A DNA stretch of 64,000 nucleotides from Deltaproteobacteria bacterium (GTDB lineage Bacteria > Myxococcota_A > Bradymonadia > REDH01), in contig REDH01000075.1 of the NCBI GenBank assembly GCA_007693585.1, positions 1 through 64,000 on the forward strand. Reading direction: 5' to 3'. The position numbers and the translations under genes are program-made. Shown piece by piece: positions 41,949-50,528 of the stretch. Under the pieces are notes generated by a model. It ran no database searches and was not told the DNA's origin. It saw only the letters and a list, made by a program, of their open reading frames with translations. Each line of letters begins with the position of its first letter. Position 1 is the stretch's first letter.

Positions 41949-42521
41949 ATGGCTAGTCTACGTATCTTCGTTACGGGTTCTTGGGCCGCGCTCATGCTGA
42001 TTGTGCTTTGCTCGGTGGCGTTTGCCGTCGAGGAAGAACCCGAGCAACTCTCGGACGAGGCGGTCGATGCGTTGATGGAGGAGGCCGCCGAGCTCCTCGC
42101 TGGAATCAACAGTGACGTGGAGCGGGTCGTGGCGATCGAGGGCGAAGTGCGAGGCAGCGACCCCGATCTTGCGGATTCGTGTGTTGCTCCGGTTCTGACC
42201 ACCATCCGGGCCATCGGAAGAAGCGCCCAGCAGCAAGTCGAGGCGATGTCGGGCCTGGTGCAGGACGGCCGTTCAGACCAGCTGAGCAGGGAGATGAGCT
42301 CCCTGAGCCGGCTCGCTGCGCAGGCCGCAGGAAGCAGGCAGGAGGCGGAGCGCTGTCTCGGTGAAGCCGAGGGAGTGAGTGATCCCGTGGACGGACAGAC
42401 AAGGTCCGCCGAAATCGACGAACCCCTTGATGGAGCGGATCTCGACATGGAGTTCGATGCCGTGGTTGACGACGACGTGGTTGTCGATGATCGTACGCCG
42501 GAAGCAACTCCCTTCTTCTGA
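41949..42521 (+). CDS. Secreted helical protein of unknown function with acidic C-terminus
   Basis: Signal peptide ending VAFAVEEEP; predicted helices; tail EFDAVVDDDVVVDDRTPEATPFF. Confidence 0.7.
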   Translation: MASLRIFVTGSWAALMLIVLCSVAFAVEEEPEQLSDEAVDALMEEAAELLAGINSDVERVVAIEGEVRGSDPDLADSCVAPVLTTIRAIGRSAQQQVEAMSGLVQDGRSDQLSREMSSLSRLAAQAAGSRQEAERCLGEAEGVSDPVDGQTRSAEIDEPLDGADLDMEFDAVVDDDVVVDDRTPEATPFF

Positions 42522-42522
42522 G

Positions 42523-43833
42523 ATGTCCATGATGCGTTCGTTCATGTCCACCAATCGCCGGAACCCGTCGTGTGCCTTGTCGGCACTCGCGGTGAGCGTT
42601 CTGATGGTGTCGACCTTTGCGGGAACCTCAGAGGTGGCGGCGCAGGACGGCGTGTCAGTCGGTGAGCTGCGCCTTGGCGCCGGACTCGGCGCGGGTGCAG
42701 GGTACAACAGCAATCTGTTCCTCGCCGCCGATAACAATCCCGATGGACAGGTATCGTCGGTCAGCGCCTTCGTGGAGCCACGGATCGGCCTGTCGACCAT
42801 CGAGCCGAGAAGCTACGACTTCGATCTCGAACTGTCGGCCGAATGGATGCAGTACATCAGCGAAGAAGAAGGCGAGCGGGAGCAGAGTGGACTATCATTG
42901 ACGGGACACACGGGTCTGCGACTCAATCCGATTGGGGATGTCAGCGCTGCGGCATCCTTCCGGGTAAGGCGAACGAACGACCCCGCCTATTCGGTCGACG
43001 GTTCACCGCTGCGGAACTGGCGTTTGGCACCCGGCGTGGAGGTCGGTTTCCATCCCGGTGGAATCGGGGAGTCGCGCCTCGGATTCAGCGGTTACCTGCG
43101 TGGCACGTATCGAGTCGCCCGGTTCGAAGAGCGGTCGCAGCTCGATCGAAACACCCCAGGAGTCAGTGCGCGGCTTCAGTACAATTTCCTCCCGCGAACG
43201 GCCCTCTACGTCACCGGCGGTCTGGCGCGAACGATGTACGTGGATGAGCGCGATGAGGAAGGAGGAGCGGGGGAGGATGCCCGGAGTGCCGCGCGTTCGG
43301 ACTCGACGTCGCTGAACGGTGTTCTCGGTTTCACAACAGCCTGGACGCGGTTTCTTGGAACACGTACGGCTGTAGGTTACGCAAGTATCAATCACGATGT
43401 GGGCCCCAGTGCGGCAGCGTTGACAGCCGAGGCATCGGTGATGCTGCAGCCTGTGTCCTCCCTTCGGCTGACCGCTGGATGGCGGCGAGGGCTCGAGGAT
43501 TCTCCCGTGGCGAATGCGCTCCGGTATGATGGGATTCGGCTCGAGGGAAGCTACCGGTGGAACATCGTCGAGCTCGAGGCGTATACGGGTCTTCGCTTCG
43601 TGAGACTCGATTCGTTCGTGTCCGGAGATGGAGAACTCGAGGATCGGACGGATCGATTGCTGGACGCCGGTTCGTCGCTGCGGGTGGCGGTGGCTCGAAA
43701 CGTCGGGATCGGTGTGCGCTACCGGCTGCGAAGCAGTCTGGATGAAGCGGAAGAGTTCGAGGAGGGTGTCAGTGCGCTGCCCCGCGGCTATGTGCAGCAT
43801 CTGGTCTCGGGTGGAGTGGATGTCCGGTTCTAG
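42523..43833 (+). CDS. Outer-membrane beta-barrel protein (BBP2/Wzp-like porin candidate)
   Basis: Signal peptide; GAGLGAGAGYNSNLFLAADNNPDGQVSSVSAFVEPRIGLSTIEPRSYDFDLELSAEWMQY and alternating beta strands ending in VSGGVDVRF (C-term Phe); adjacent to OPX gene. Confidence 0.8.
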   Translation: MSMMRSFMSTNRRNPSCALSALAVSVLMVSTFAGTSEVAAQDGVSVGELRLGAGLGAGAGYNSNLFLAADNNPDGQVSSVSAFVEPRIGLSTIEPRSYDFDLELSAEWMQYISEEEGEREQSGLSLTGHTGLRLNPIGDVSAAASFRVRRTNDPAYSVDGSPLRNWRLAPGVEVGFHPGGIGESRLGFSGYLRGTYRVARFEERSQLDRNTPGVSARLQYNFLPRTALYVTGGLARTMYVDERDEEGGAGEDARSAARSDSTSLNGVLGFTTAWTRFLGTRTAVGYASINHDVGPSAAALTAEASVMLQPVSSLRLTAGWRRGLEDSPVANALRYDGIRLEGSYRWNIVELEAYTGLRFVRLDSFVSGDGELEDRTDRLLDAGSSLRVAVARNVGIGVRYRLRSSLDEAEEFEEGVSALPRGYVQHLVSGGVDVRF

Positions 43834-44500
43834 CCAACGGACGTCTCCGCGAGCACAGTCGAAAGGAGGAGCGGTTGCGCTACGGAAGCAGCGCGCGCTG
43901 CTGGTCCTGTTGGTTCTGTGCGTCGTGGGATTCGCGTCTGCATGCGGTACGCGGATCAGTTCCGACTATCTCGCGCACTCGCTGGATTCGTTTCAAGGCG
44001 AGTTCTCGACTGCATTGGGTCCGGGTGATCGGTTCGAAGTCCGGGTGTTCAGGGAAGAGGAACTCTCTGGGGAGTACTCCGTTTCATCCCGTGGGATAGT
44101 CGGCTTCCCGCTTGTCGGTTCGTTTGAGGTTGCGGGCCTGAGCTGTGAAGACGTGGAAGAGATTCTGGTGGAGCGCCTGGGTGATGGGTTGATTCATGAA
44201 CCATCGGTACAGTGCAGGATCGTCGAGCAGAGATCCCTGCAGGTTCTGGTCGTCGGTTCTGTGAGTTCACCGAGGAGCATTCCCTACTCGGATTCGCTCA
44301 CGATTGTGGAAGCGATTGCGTTGGCGGGGGGACTGTCGCAGAATGCGTCCGAGGACCGTGCCATTGTCACGCGGCGTGTGGACGGAGAGATGGTGGAGAT
44401 TGAGGTGCCGCTTCGGCTGGTCATGAGTGGACGGGCTCCCAACCTGCGGCTCTGGCCGAACGACCTTGTGTTCGTGCCGGCTTACCGGTTTCTGCAGTAG
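43820..44500 (+). CDS. OPX/Wza-family polysaccharide export lipoprotein (short form)
   Basis: Lipobox GFASAC; GPGDRFEVRVFREEELSGEYSVSSRGIVGFPLVGSFEVAGLSCEDVEEILVERL; SLBB-like LQVLVVGSVSSPRSIPYSDSLTIVEAIALAGGLSQNAS. Confidence 0.88.
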   Translation: MSGSSQRTSPRAQSKGGAVALRKQRALLVLLVLCVVGFASACGTRISSDYLAHSLDSFQGEFSTALGPGDRFEVRVFREEELSGEYSVSSRGIVGFPLVGSFEVAGLSCEDVEEILVERLGDGLIHEPSVQCRIVEQRSLQVLVVGSVSSPRSIPYSDSLTIVEAIALAGGLSQNASEDRAIVTRRVDGEMVEIEVPLRLVMSGRAPNLRLWPNDLVFVPAYRFLQ

Positions 44501-44550
44501 AACGCTCACGGTGTGGGTGGCCACGGTCCACCGGAAAGGAACAGGGAGCC

Positions 44551-46794
44551 ATGGAAGCTGGGGAGCGTCGAGAGTCTAGTGCGGGGGACCGGAACGCCGA
44601 TGGTTCGGTGGCGGCGGTCCAGTTCTGGATCGGCCTTCTGTGGAGACACGCCTGGGCCATGCTCGCGGTGTTCGTGGTCGTGTCTGCCGGAGGGTACTGG
44701 TACACCATGCAACAGCCGAATGTCTATCAGGCTTCGGCAACGGTACTTGTGTCGCCCGAAGGCGATCAGGTTCGCGCGCTGAGTCCTTTCGGAGATGGAG
44801 CGGCTCCACAGGGGAGCAGCTTCATGGCCAACAGGATCCAGTTCGCCATGCAGGAGCATCTGCTGCGGAGTCCCGAGCTTCTGGACGAGGTCGCCGAGAG
44901 GCTATCGTTGCGGAGTAGCCCATCATTCCTCGGTCTCTTCGGTGACGAAGCCACACCAGACGCGATTGTGGAACGATCGGCAGTTGCAAATCCGGCGATC
45001 ATGCTCCGCGGAATGCTGCGCGTGAACGCGGATGATGAGCGAAGAGTGGTGCAGATTACGATGTCCTCCCGGGATCCTGTTCTGGCCGCGGACGTGGTGA
45101 ACGCTGTGGCGGAGGCTCACGTGGAGAGGAACCTCCTGCGCCAGCTCGAGGCCACGGATCAGGCGCTGGACTGGTTGATGGAGCAGAGCGCAAGCCTTCG
45201 CTCCTCATTGGAGAACGCCGAGCTTGCGCAGTTGGACTATCTGCGTGACCAGGGAACGCTTTCGGTCGCGCTCGACGATAGGCGGAACCTGAGCGTGCGC
45301 GCCGTGGAGGAGTTGAGCACTCAGCTGGCGAACGCAAGACTGGAGGTGGACAGGCTGGGTTCGGTCGTGCGGCAGATTCGCACGTACGACTCACTGGATG
45401 ATCTGCTTGCGGCGAATATTCCGGAAATACTGGATAACAGCATGATTCAGTCCTTCAAGGGTCAACTGGTGGCTCTGGACGAGAGGGACCTGGAACTGCG
45501 CGAGCGCTACGGTGAGCTGTGGCCTGAGCGACGCGCGGTACTCGCAAGAAGGGAGATGCTGGAGAATGTCCTTGAGCGGGAGATCCAGAACGTTCTTCGT
45601 TCATACGTCCAGCGTTTCGAGACGGCACAGCTTCTCGAGCGTACGGTGGCCGAGCGGCTGTCCAGCGCGCAACGGGATGTTTTGCGAAGTGGAGAGAACG
45701 AAATTGCATTCAACGCGCTCCGTCGTGAAGCGGAGACGAATCGCGAGCTCTTTGGAGTGATGGAGCGCCGGCTGAAGGAGATCGAGCTTCACCGCATGTT
45801 GCAGCACAACAACCTCAGTGTGCTGGAGTCCGCAGTCGTCCCCGTCGTTCCCGTTCGGCCGCGAAGGGCAGTGTATTTTCTCGCGACACTGTTGCTTGCG
45901 GGTGTTCTGTCCCTTGGAACCGCTCTTGCGCTGGAGTTTCTGGATCAGAGCGTCAAGCCCGATACCGACTTCGACCGCGAGTTCGGACTTGGACTCCTCG
46001 GAATGTTGCCGGAGATCTCTGCAGGCAAGGGGCGTCGAGGGAGTTCGCGTGGTCCGGCCAAGGGCCAGGAGTTCAACCCCGACATCTTCGTTCACAGCTT
46101 TCCACGTTCCGGAATGGCGGAAGCGTGTCGGTCCATCCGTACCAACCTCTTGTTCATGGACCGTGAGGACACGCTGAAGCGAATGCTGGTAACGTCCAGC
46201 GGACCGCGCGAAGGGAAGACGCTGACATCGGTCAGCCTCGCTACGGTGTTCGCGCAGTCCGGGAACCGCACGGTGCTTGTGGATGCGGACATGCGCAAGC
46301 CAAGACTCGGAAGGGTGTTCGGGGTCGATGATGCAGGTCGAGGTCTGGTCAATGTGTTGGTGGGAGAGTGCACGCTTGATGAGGCGCTCGTGGAAACCGA
46401 GGTGCCGGGCCTCTTCTTGCTTCCGTGCGGTTCGGTACCTCCGAATCCGGTCGAGATTCTGCACTCGGTGGCCTTCGGCCGCTTGCAGGACGAGCTGGAC
46501 GAACGATTCGATCGAGTGCTTTTCGACACGCCTCCTGTCGGTCCGGTGACGGATGCGCGTGTCCTCTCCGGGAGGGTGGGCGGCGTTGTTCTTGTCGCGC
46601 GCGCGTCGCATACGAACAAGGATGCGTTCGCGCGCGCGATCGATGACCTTGACGCAGTCAAGGCCAATCTCCTCGGCATTGTGCTGAACAGCGTGAACTT
46701 CGAGAAGCGGTCAACGGGAGGTGGGTACTACCGGTACTACTATCAGCAGTACAACCAGTACTATGGGGATGCGGAGGAGTCAGCGAGCAGCTAG
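44551..46794 (+). CDS. Wzc-like polysaccharide co-polymerase with BY-kinase domain and Tyr-rich tail
   Basis: Wzz N-domain; Walker A SSGPREGKT, A' VLVDADMRKPRLG, B RVLFDTPPVG; tail GGGYYRYYYQQYNQYYGDAEE. Confidence 0.93.
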   Translation: MEAGERRESSAGDRNADGSVAAVQFWIGLLWRHAWAMLAVFVVVSAGGYWYTMQQPNVYQASATVLVSPEGDQVRALSPFGDGAAPQGSSFMANRIQFAMQEHLLRSPELLDEVAERLSLRSSPSFLGLFGDEATPDAIVERSAVANPAIMLRGMLRVNADDERRVVQITMSSRDPVLAADVVNAVAEAHVERNLLRQLEATDQALDWLMEQSASLRSSLENAELAQLDYLRDQGTLSVALDDRRNLSVRAVEELSTQLANARLEVDRLGSVVRQIRTYDSLDDLLAANIPEILDNSMIQSFKGQLVALDERDLELRERYGELWPERRAVLARREMLENVLEREIQNVLRSYVQRFETAQLLERTVAERLSSAQRDVLRSGENEIAFNALRREAETNRELFGVMERRLKEIELHRMLQHNNLSVLESAVVPVVPVRPRRAVYFLATLLLAGVLSLGTALALEFLDQSVKPDTDFDREFGLGLLGMLPEISAGKGRRGSSRGPAKGQEFNPDIFVHSFPRSGMAEACRSIRTNLLFMDREDTLKRMLVTSSGPREGKTLTSVSLATVFAQSGNRTVLVDADMRKPRLGRVFGVDDAGRGLVNVLVGECTLDEALVETEVPGLFLLPCGSVPPNPVEILHSVAFGRLQDELDERFDRVLFDTPPVGPVTDARVLSGRVGGVVLVARASHTNKDAFARAIDDLDAVKANLLGIVLNSVNFEKRSTGGGYYRYYYQQYNQYYGDAEESASS

Positions 46795-46910
46795 TTGTTT
46801 CCCGGGTGCACGATGGACCGATCCGTCCCCGTTCGACGGTGGCAACGACGCCGCTCGAACGTCAGGGGGTTCGGAAGAGGAGGGGGGCTGGTGAAGGGCG
46901 AGGCGACGCT

Positions 46911-47882
46911 TTACACGGTTGCCTGGGAGCGTTCGTGATACGCTGCGGCACGTGCACGATCATCCGCGACTTGTTCAAGAAGGGCGTCGGTGGAGGGGAA
47001 ACGTCGTTCCTCGCGGATGCGCGAGAGAAAGCTGACGTCTATCCGAACGCCCGGTTGTACATCTGGTGCCATGGGGCCCAGACACATGGTTTCCACGCTG
47101 ATGCCGCTGTCGACTTCGAAGGTGGGTCGGTAGCCTACGTTCGTGACGGCGCCTGCATGGAACCCGGTTGCAGGTACGCGCAGGGTGGTCACGTAGACTC
47201 CAGGAGGAGGAAGCAGGCGACCTTGTGGATAGAGGTTGATGGTCGGAATTCCGATACCAGTTCCACGTCCTGCGCCCGGTGTTCTTGGGCCGGACAGCGA
47301 CCAGGGTTGACCGAGCAGTCGGTTCACTTCCTCACAATCTCCGCGTCGAAGAGCGGACCGAATCCGGGTTGATGACACGGGAGCGCCATCATCGATGACT
47401 GCGGGATGAACCGTTGCCGTCAGTTCGCCGTGCTTCGCATAGTCAAGCAGGGTGGCGGTGCTTCCCGAGCGGCGGTGACCGAAGTTGAAGTCGTAGCCGA
47501 CATGGATGCTCTCGGCCCGCAGGGTGCGGACAAGGAGTGCATCCAGAAAGTCGAGAGGGGAGATGGCTGCGAAGTCCCGACTGAAGGGTACGGTCCAAAC
47601 CTCACTCAAGCCAGCGTCCAGGAGGGCCTGTCTTCGTTCGTCTGCGGTGGCAAGCCGGAACTCCTTCGGCGCCTTCTCGGCGAAGATCTCCACCGGGTGT
47701 GGCTCGAAGGTCATCGCCAATGCGGGCAGTTCACGATGCTCGGCGTCTTCGACCGTCGAGCGCAGAATCGCTCGATGACCGCGGTGGAGTCCGTCGAAGT
47801 TCCCAATGGTCCAGACCGCGCCCTGGTGCACCAGTTCACGAACGTGTGAGGGGGGAACGACTGGAAGAGCCGGAAAGATCAT
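46911..47882 (-). CDS. ribF: Bifunctional riboflavin kinase/FAD synthetase
   Basis: VWTIGNFDGLHRGHRAIL...MTFEPHPVEIF; VSSTRIRSALRRGD; GIGIPTINLYPQGRLLPPPGVY; VTNVGYRPTF. Confidence 0.95.
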   Translation of the reverse strand: MIFPALPVVPPSHVRELVHQGAVWTIGNFDGLHRGHRAILRSTVEDAEHRELPALAMTFEPHPVEIFAEKAPKEFRLATADERRQALLDAGLSEVWTVPFSRDFAAISPLDFLDALLVRTLRAESIHVGYDFNFGHRRSGSTATLLDYAKHGELTATVHPAVIDDGAPVSSTRIRSALRRGDCEEVNRLLGQPWSLSGPRTPGAGRGTGIGIPTINLYPQGRLLPPPGVYVTTLRVPATGFHAGAVTNVGYRPTFEVDSGISVETMCLGPMAPDVQPGVRIDVSFLSRIREERRFPSTDALLEQVADDRARAAAYHERSQATV

Positions 47883-47932
47883 GGCATCAGTTGCAGGCGC
47901 AGGTACGGGTTTGTCCCGGGTGAAGGAGTAAC

Positions 47933-48904
47933 ATGGACACGAAGCGAGAACCAGTCATGCCCGGGCAGACGTTCGGAGCGGAACTGGTGCTTCTGGGGCG
48001 ACCCGTTGCCCACTCGGTGTCGCCGGCCTTCCAGACTGCAGGGTTGCGCGCCTGCGATCTCGGGTGGCGCTACCGTGCCGTGCTGGCGGACGAGGCCACA
48101 GTGGAACGTGCCTTCGCTGCCATGGAGTCGGATGACCTCGTGGGAGCGAACGTCACCCTTCCATGGAAGGGACTCGCGGCCCGAGGTCGGTTCGCCCCGA
48201 GTGACTCGGTCGTCCGGACCGGGGCAGCAAATACGCTCTGGCGGGACGGGCAGGGAGCTTGTCGTACCGCCAACACGGATGTGTACGGCGTGCGTGCATC
48301 CCTTCACGCTCTCGGCATTCGGGAAGGTGATCCGGTGGAGGCGGTCGTCCTCGGCGGTGGCGGTGCTGCTGCGGCTGCCATTTCCTGTTGCCGAGGATAT
48401 CGGCTCCCGGTTCGAGTCGTGGTGAGACGGCCCAGAGCGGTGACTGCCATCCTGGCACAGGACCTTGTCGAGGAGGTAGACGTGCGGTGCTGGGATGCGA
48501 GCGCTCTGGACGACTTGAGGGGTTCGCTCCTCGTGATCGACGCCACTTCACTGGCGCATCAGGATCCGCGAGTGGCCTCTCGGGCGTACCGCGTGCTCGG
48601 CCTCGCGAAACCGATGGCCGACAGCCGTTGGCTGAGCCTGAGCTACAGCCGCGAACGCCTGTCCTTCGAGAAGCTGGCCCTGCAGGCAGGCGCACCATGC
48701 CTTGATGGTCGGGTGATGCTTCTTCATCAAGGGGCGGTGTCCTTCGAGTTGTGGACCGGCCTTGAAGCGCCACTGCAGGTGATGGCGAGCGCTCTCGACT
48801 CGGCCACGAACGCCATTGCCAGCGGTCGGATGCCCACCGAACCGATCCATGAGGCCGTCCGTGCAGGCGTGGAGGCGGAACGTTTCCTCGCACGGGGGAG
48901 CTGA
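47933..48904 (+). CDS. aroE: Shikimate dehydrogenase family protein
   Basis: LVLLGRPVAHSVSPAFQTAGLRA; DLVGANVTLPWKGLAA; GAANTLWRDGQGACRTANTDVYGV; GGGGAAAAAI. Confidence 0.88.
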   Translation: MDTKREPVMPGQTFGAELVLLGRPVAHSVSPAFQTAGLRACDLGWRYRAVLADEATVERAFAAMESDDLVGANVTLPWKGLAARGRFAPSDSVVRTGAANTLWRDGQGACRTANTDVYGVRASLHALGIREGDPVEAVVLGGGGAAAAAISCCRGYRLPVRVVVRRPRAVTAILAQDLVEEVDVRCWDASALDDLRGSLLVIDATSLAHQDPRVASRAYRVLGLAKPMADSRWLSLSYSRERLSFEKLALQAGAPCLDGRVMLLHQGAVSFELWTGLEAPLQVMASALDSATNAIASGRMPTEPIHEAVRAGVEAERFLARGS

Positions 48905-48919
48905 GCGCCTCCGCTCAGC
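48900..48919. terminator. Perfect 8-bp hairpin overlapping the stop codons of two convergent genes
   Basis: GCTGAGCG-CCTC-CGCTCAGC; contains aroE stop (48902-48904) and opposite-strand stop (48915-48917); no poly-T tract. Confidence 0.45.
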
Positions 48920-50528
48920 GCAGGATACCGCGAATTCCTGCGGACAGGATGGCATCGACGAGCACAGTCCGGCTCTGCATCGTCCATGGATAGGCAAGCC
49001 CTCCCTGCACTTCGAGGAAGAGTGGCAGGCTGCTCTGCCAACGAAGCGCGACGTGTCCGCCAATTGCGTGGTGCGTGGTTTGCGCGCCCATCGTGCCAGC
49101 GATGGGGTTGGATAGCATGCCCAGTCGCCAGTACTCGACAGCAGCGAAGCCGCTGAGCTGTCGCGAAGTGATCCCTGCGCGCGAGCCGACGCCTACCCTG
49201 GAGAACTGCATTCCGCGTTCGGTGGGTGGACCGTCCTGCGTGGTGAGTGCAAAGTCACGTCGGACGTCGACATGAAGTCCGACATGCCGGAAGTGCATGC
49301 CCTGCATCAGCCGCAAGGTCATGCCGCGTTCGACCTGTCCGCCGATCTGTCCACTGAAGAGCTGCGTGCCCGAACCCAGAAGCATGAACACCTCTGTGGT
49401 CGAATCGGCGCGAGCCGAGCCGGGCGTGATCAGGACGAGCAGCACGACCGTCCACGCTGCCGATGGTCGGCTCAGGCGAAGAAGACCGAGAAGCAGGACG
49501 AGGCTGAAGAGAAGGGGGAGCGCAGTCAGGGCGCCTCGTGTCGCATGACAGCCTCCAGACCGGTCATCCTCCACAAGGCAGTATCCGTCAGATGTGCAGG
49601 TTTCCGAGCTGGCACAGTCGGCCACCCCGGTACATTCGAGCGGTGTCGCGATCACGGTGTGCTGGAAGGTTCCAAGACAGGGCCCGGGAGCGCACGTGAC
49701 ACGAAGCACGAGCCGATCGCCGATTCCCAGCACTTCCGGTCCGGTCGTGCCCGACTGGACACCACCGGCTTCCATGTTCAGGTCCAGGCGTTCCAGAGGG
49801 CCACTCGTGCCGGCGCATGTTCGCGGCACGCGCCGCCCACGCGCACAGTCCTCATGCACCATGAGGCGCGTATCCAGTGGTCCGTCGGGAAACGACACGA
49901 CATGGATTCCCTCCTCGAGAACAAAGCTCCTCGTGGTGCCGCCGACACCGGGGCACGTGGGAGAGGCACTCCTGGTCGCTTCCGGGACCAACTCCGTACC
50001 CGACAGAGTACGGATGGTCACCGCAAGGTCGGCGTCCACATCAGTCACGAGCCAGACGGAATCCCGTGGAATCTGGAGCCGAAAGGAAGGTTGAAATCCC
50101 GGAAGTGGCCTCTCTTCGATGCGCACGAGGAGTGGTGTGCCTACCTCTCGTACAAGGGGAAGGGCGTTCAGGTCTTCCTCCGTGGGCTCCGCGAAGGAGT
50201 GCGGAGCCGGGTTGACGCGCCGCCCCGAGCCGGAACGAAGCAGCGTACACGCCTCATCATCCACGCGACCACTGGTCTGGGCCTGGACCTCGATCTGGAC
50301 CCGCGTCTCGGTCCCTTCGGCTTCCTCCAGCGCGACCATCCAGTCCATGGAAAGCCTGCCGATGACCGGCTGGGTATACAGGATGCCGGAATCGTCCTGT
50401 ACTTCGGAAAACTCGAGGGTCTGCAACTCACCGATGTCCTGCACGTCGCATGTGGCACCAAGTGCCATCACCGCCAGAACAAGGACAGCGCCCTTCAGAG
50501 GCGAACGAGGACCGATGGATCGGTTCAT
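48915..50528 (-). CDS. Two-part envelope protein: secreted N-region ending in MYXO-CTERM-like hydrophobic segment, fused to signal-like segment and beta-barrel-like C-region
   Basis: [33 protein letters not shown]...GGCHATRGALTALPLLFSLVLLLGLLRLSRPSAAWTVVLLVLITPGSARADSTTEVFMLLGSGTQLFSGQIGGQ; ATGA overlap with upstream nnrD. Confidence 0.65.
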   Translation of the reverse strand: MNRSIGPRSPLKGAVLVLAVMALGATCDVQDIGELQTLEFSEVQDDSGILYTQPVIGRLSMDWMVALEEAEGTETRVQIEVQAQTSGRVDDEACTLLRSGSGRRVNPAPHSFAEPTEEDLNALPLVREVGTPLLVRIEERPLPGFQPSFRLQIPRDSVWLVTDVDADLAVTIRTLSGTELVPEATRSASPTCPGVGGTTRSFVLEEGIHVVSFPDGPLDTRLMVHEDCARGRRVPRTCAGTSGPLERLDLNMEAGGVQSGTTGPEVLGIGDRLVLRVTCAPGPCLGTFQHTVIATPLECTGVADCASSETCTSDGYCLVEDDRSGGCHATRGALTALPLLFSLVLLLGLLRLSRPSAAWTVVLLVLITPGSARADSTTEVFMLLGSGTQLFSGQIGGQVERGMTLRLMQGMHFRHVGLHVDVRRDFALTTQDGPPTERGMQFSRVGVGSRAGITSRQLSGFAAVEYWRLGMLSNPIAGTMGAQTTHHAIGGHVALRWQSSLPLFLEVQGGLAYPWTMQSRTVLVDAILSAGIRGILR

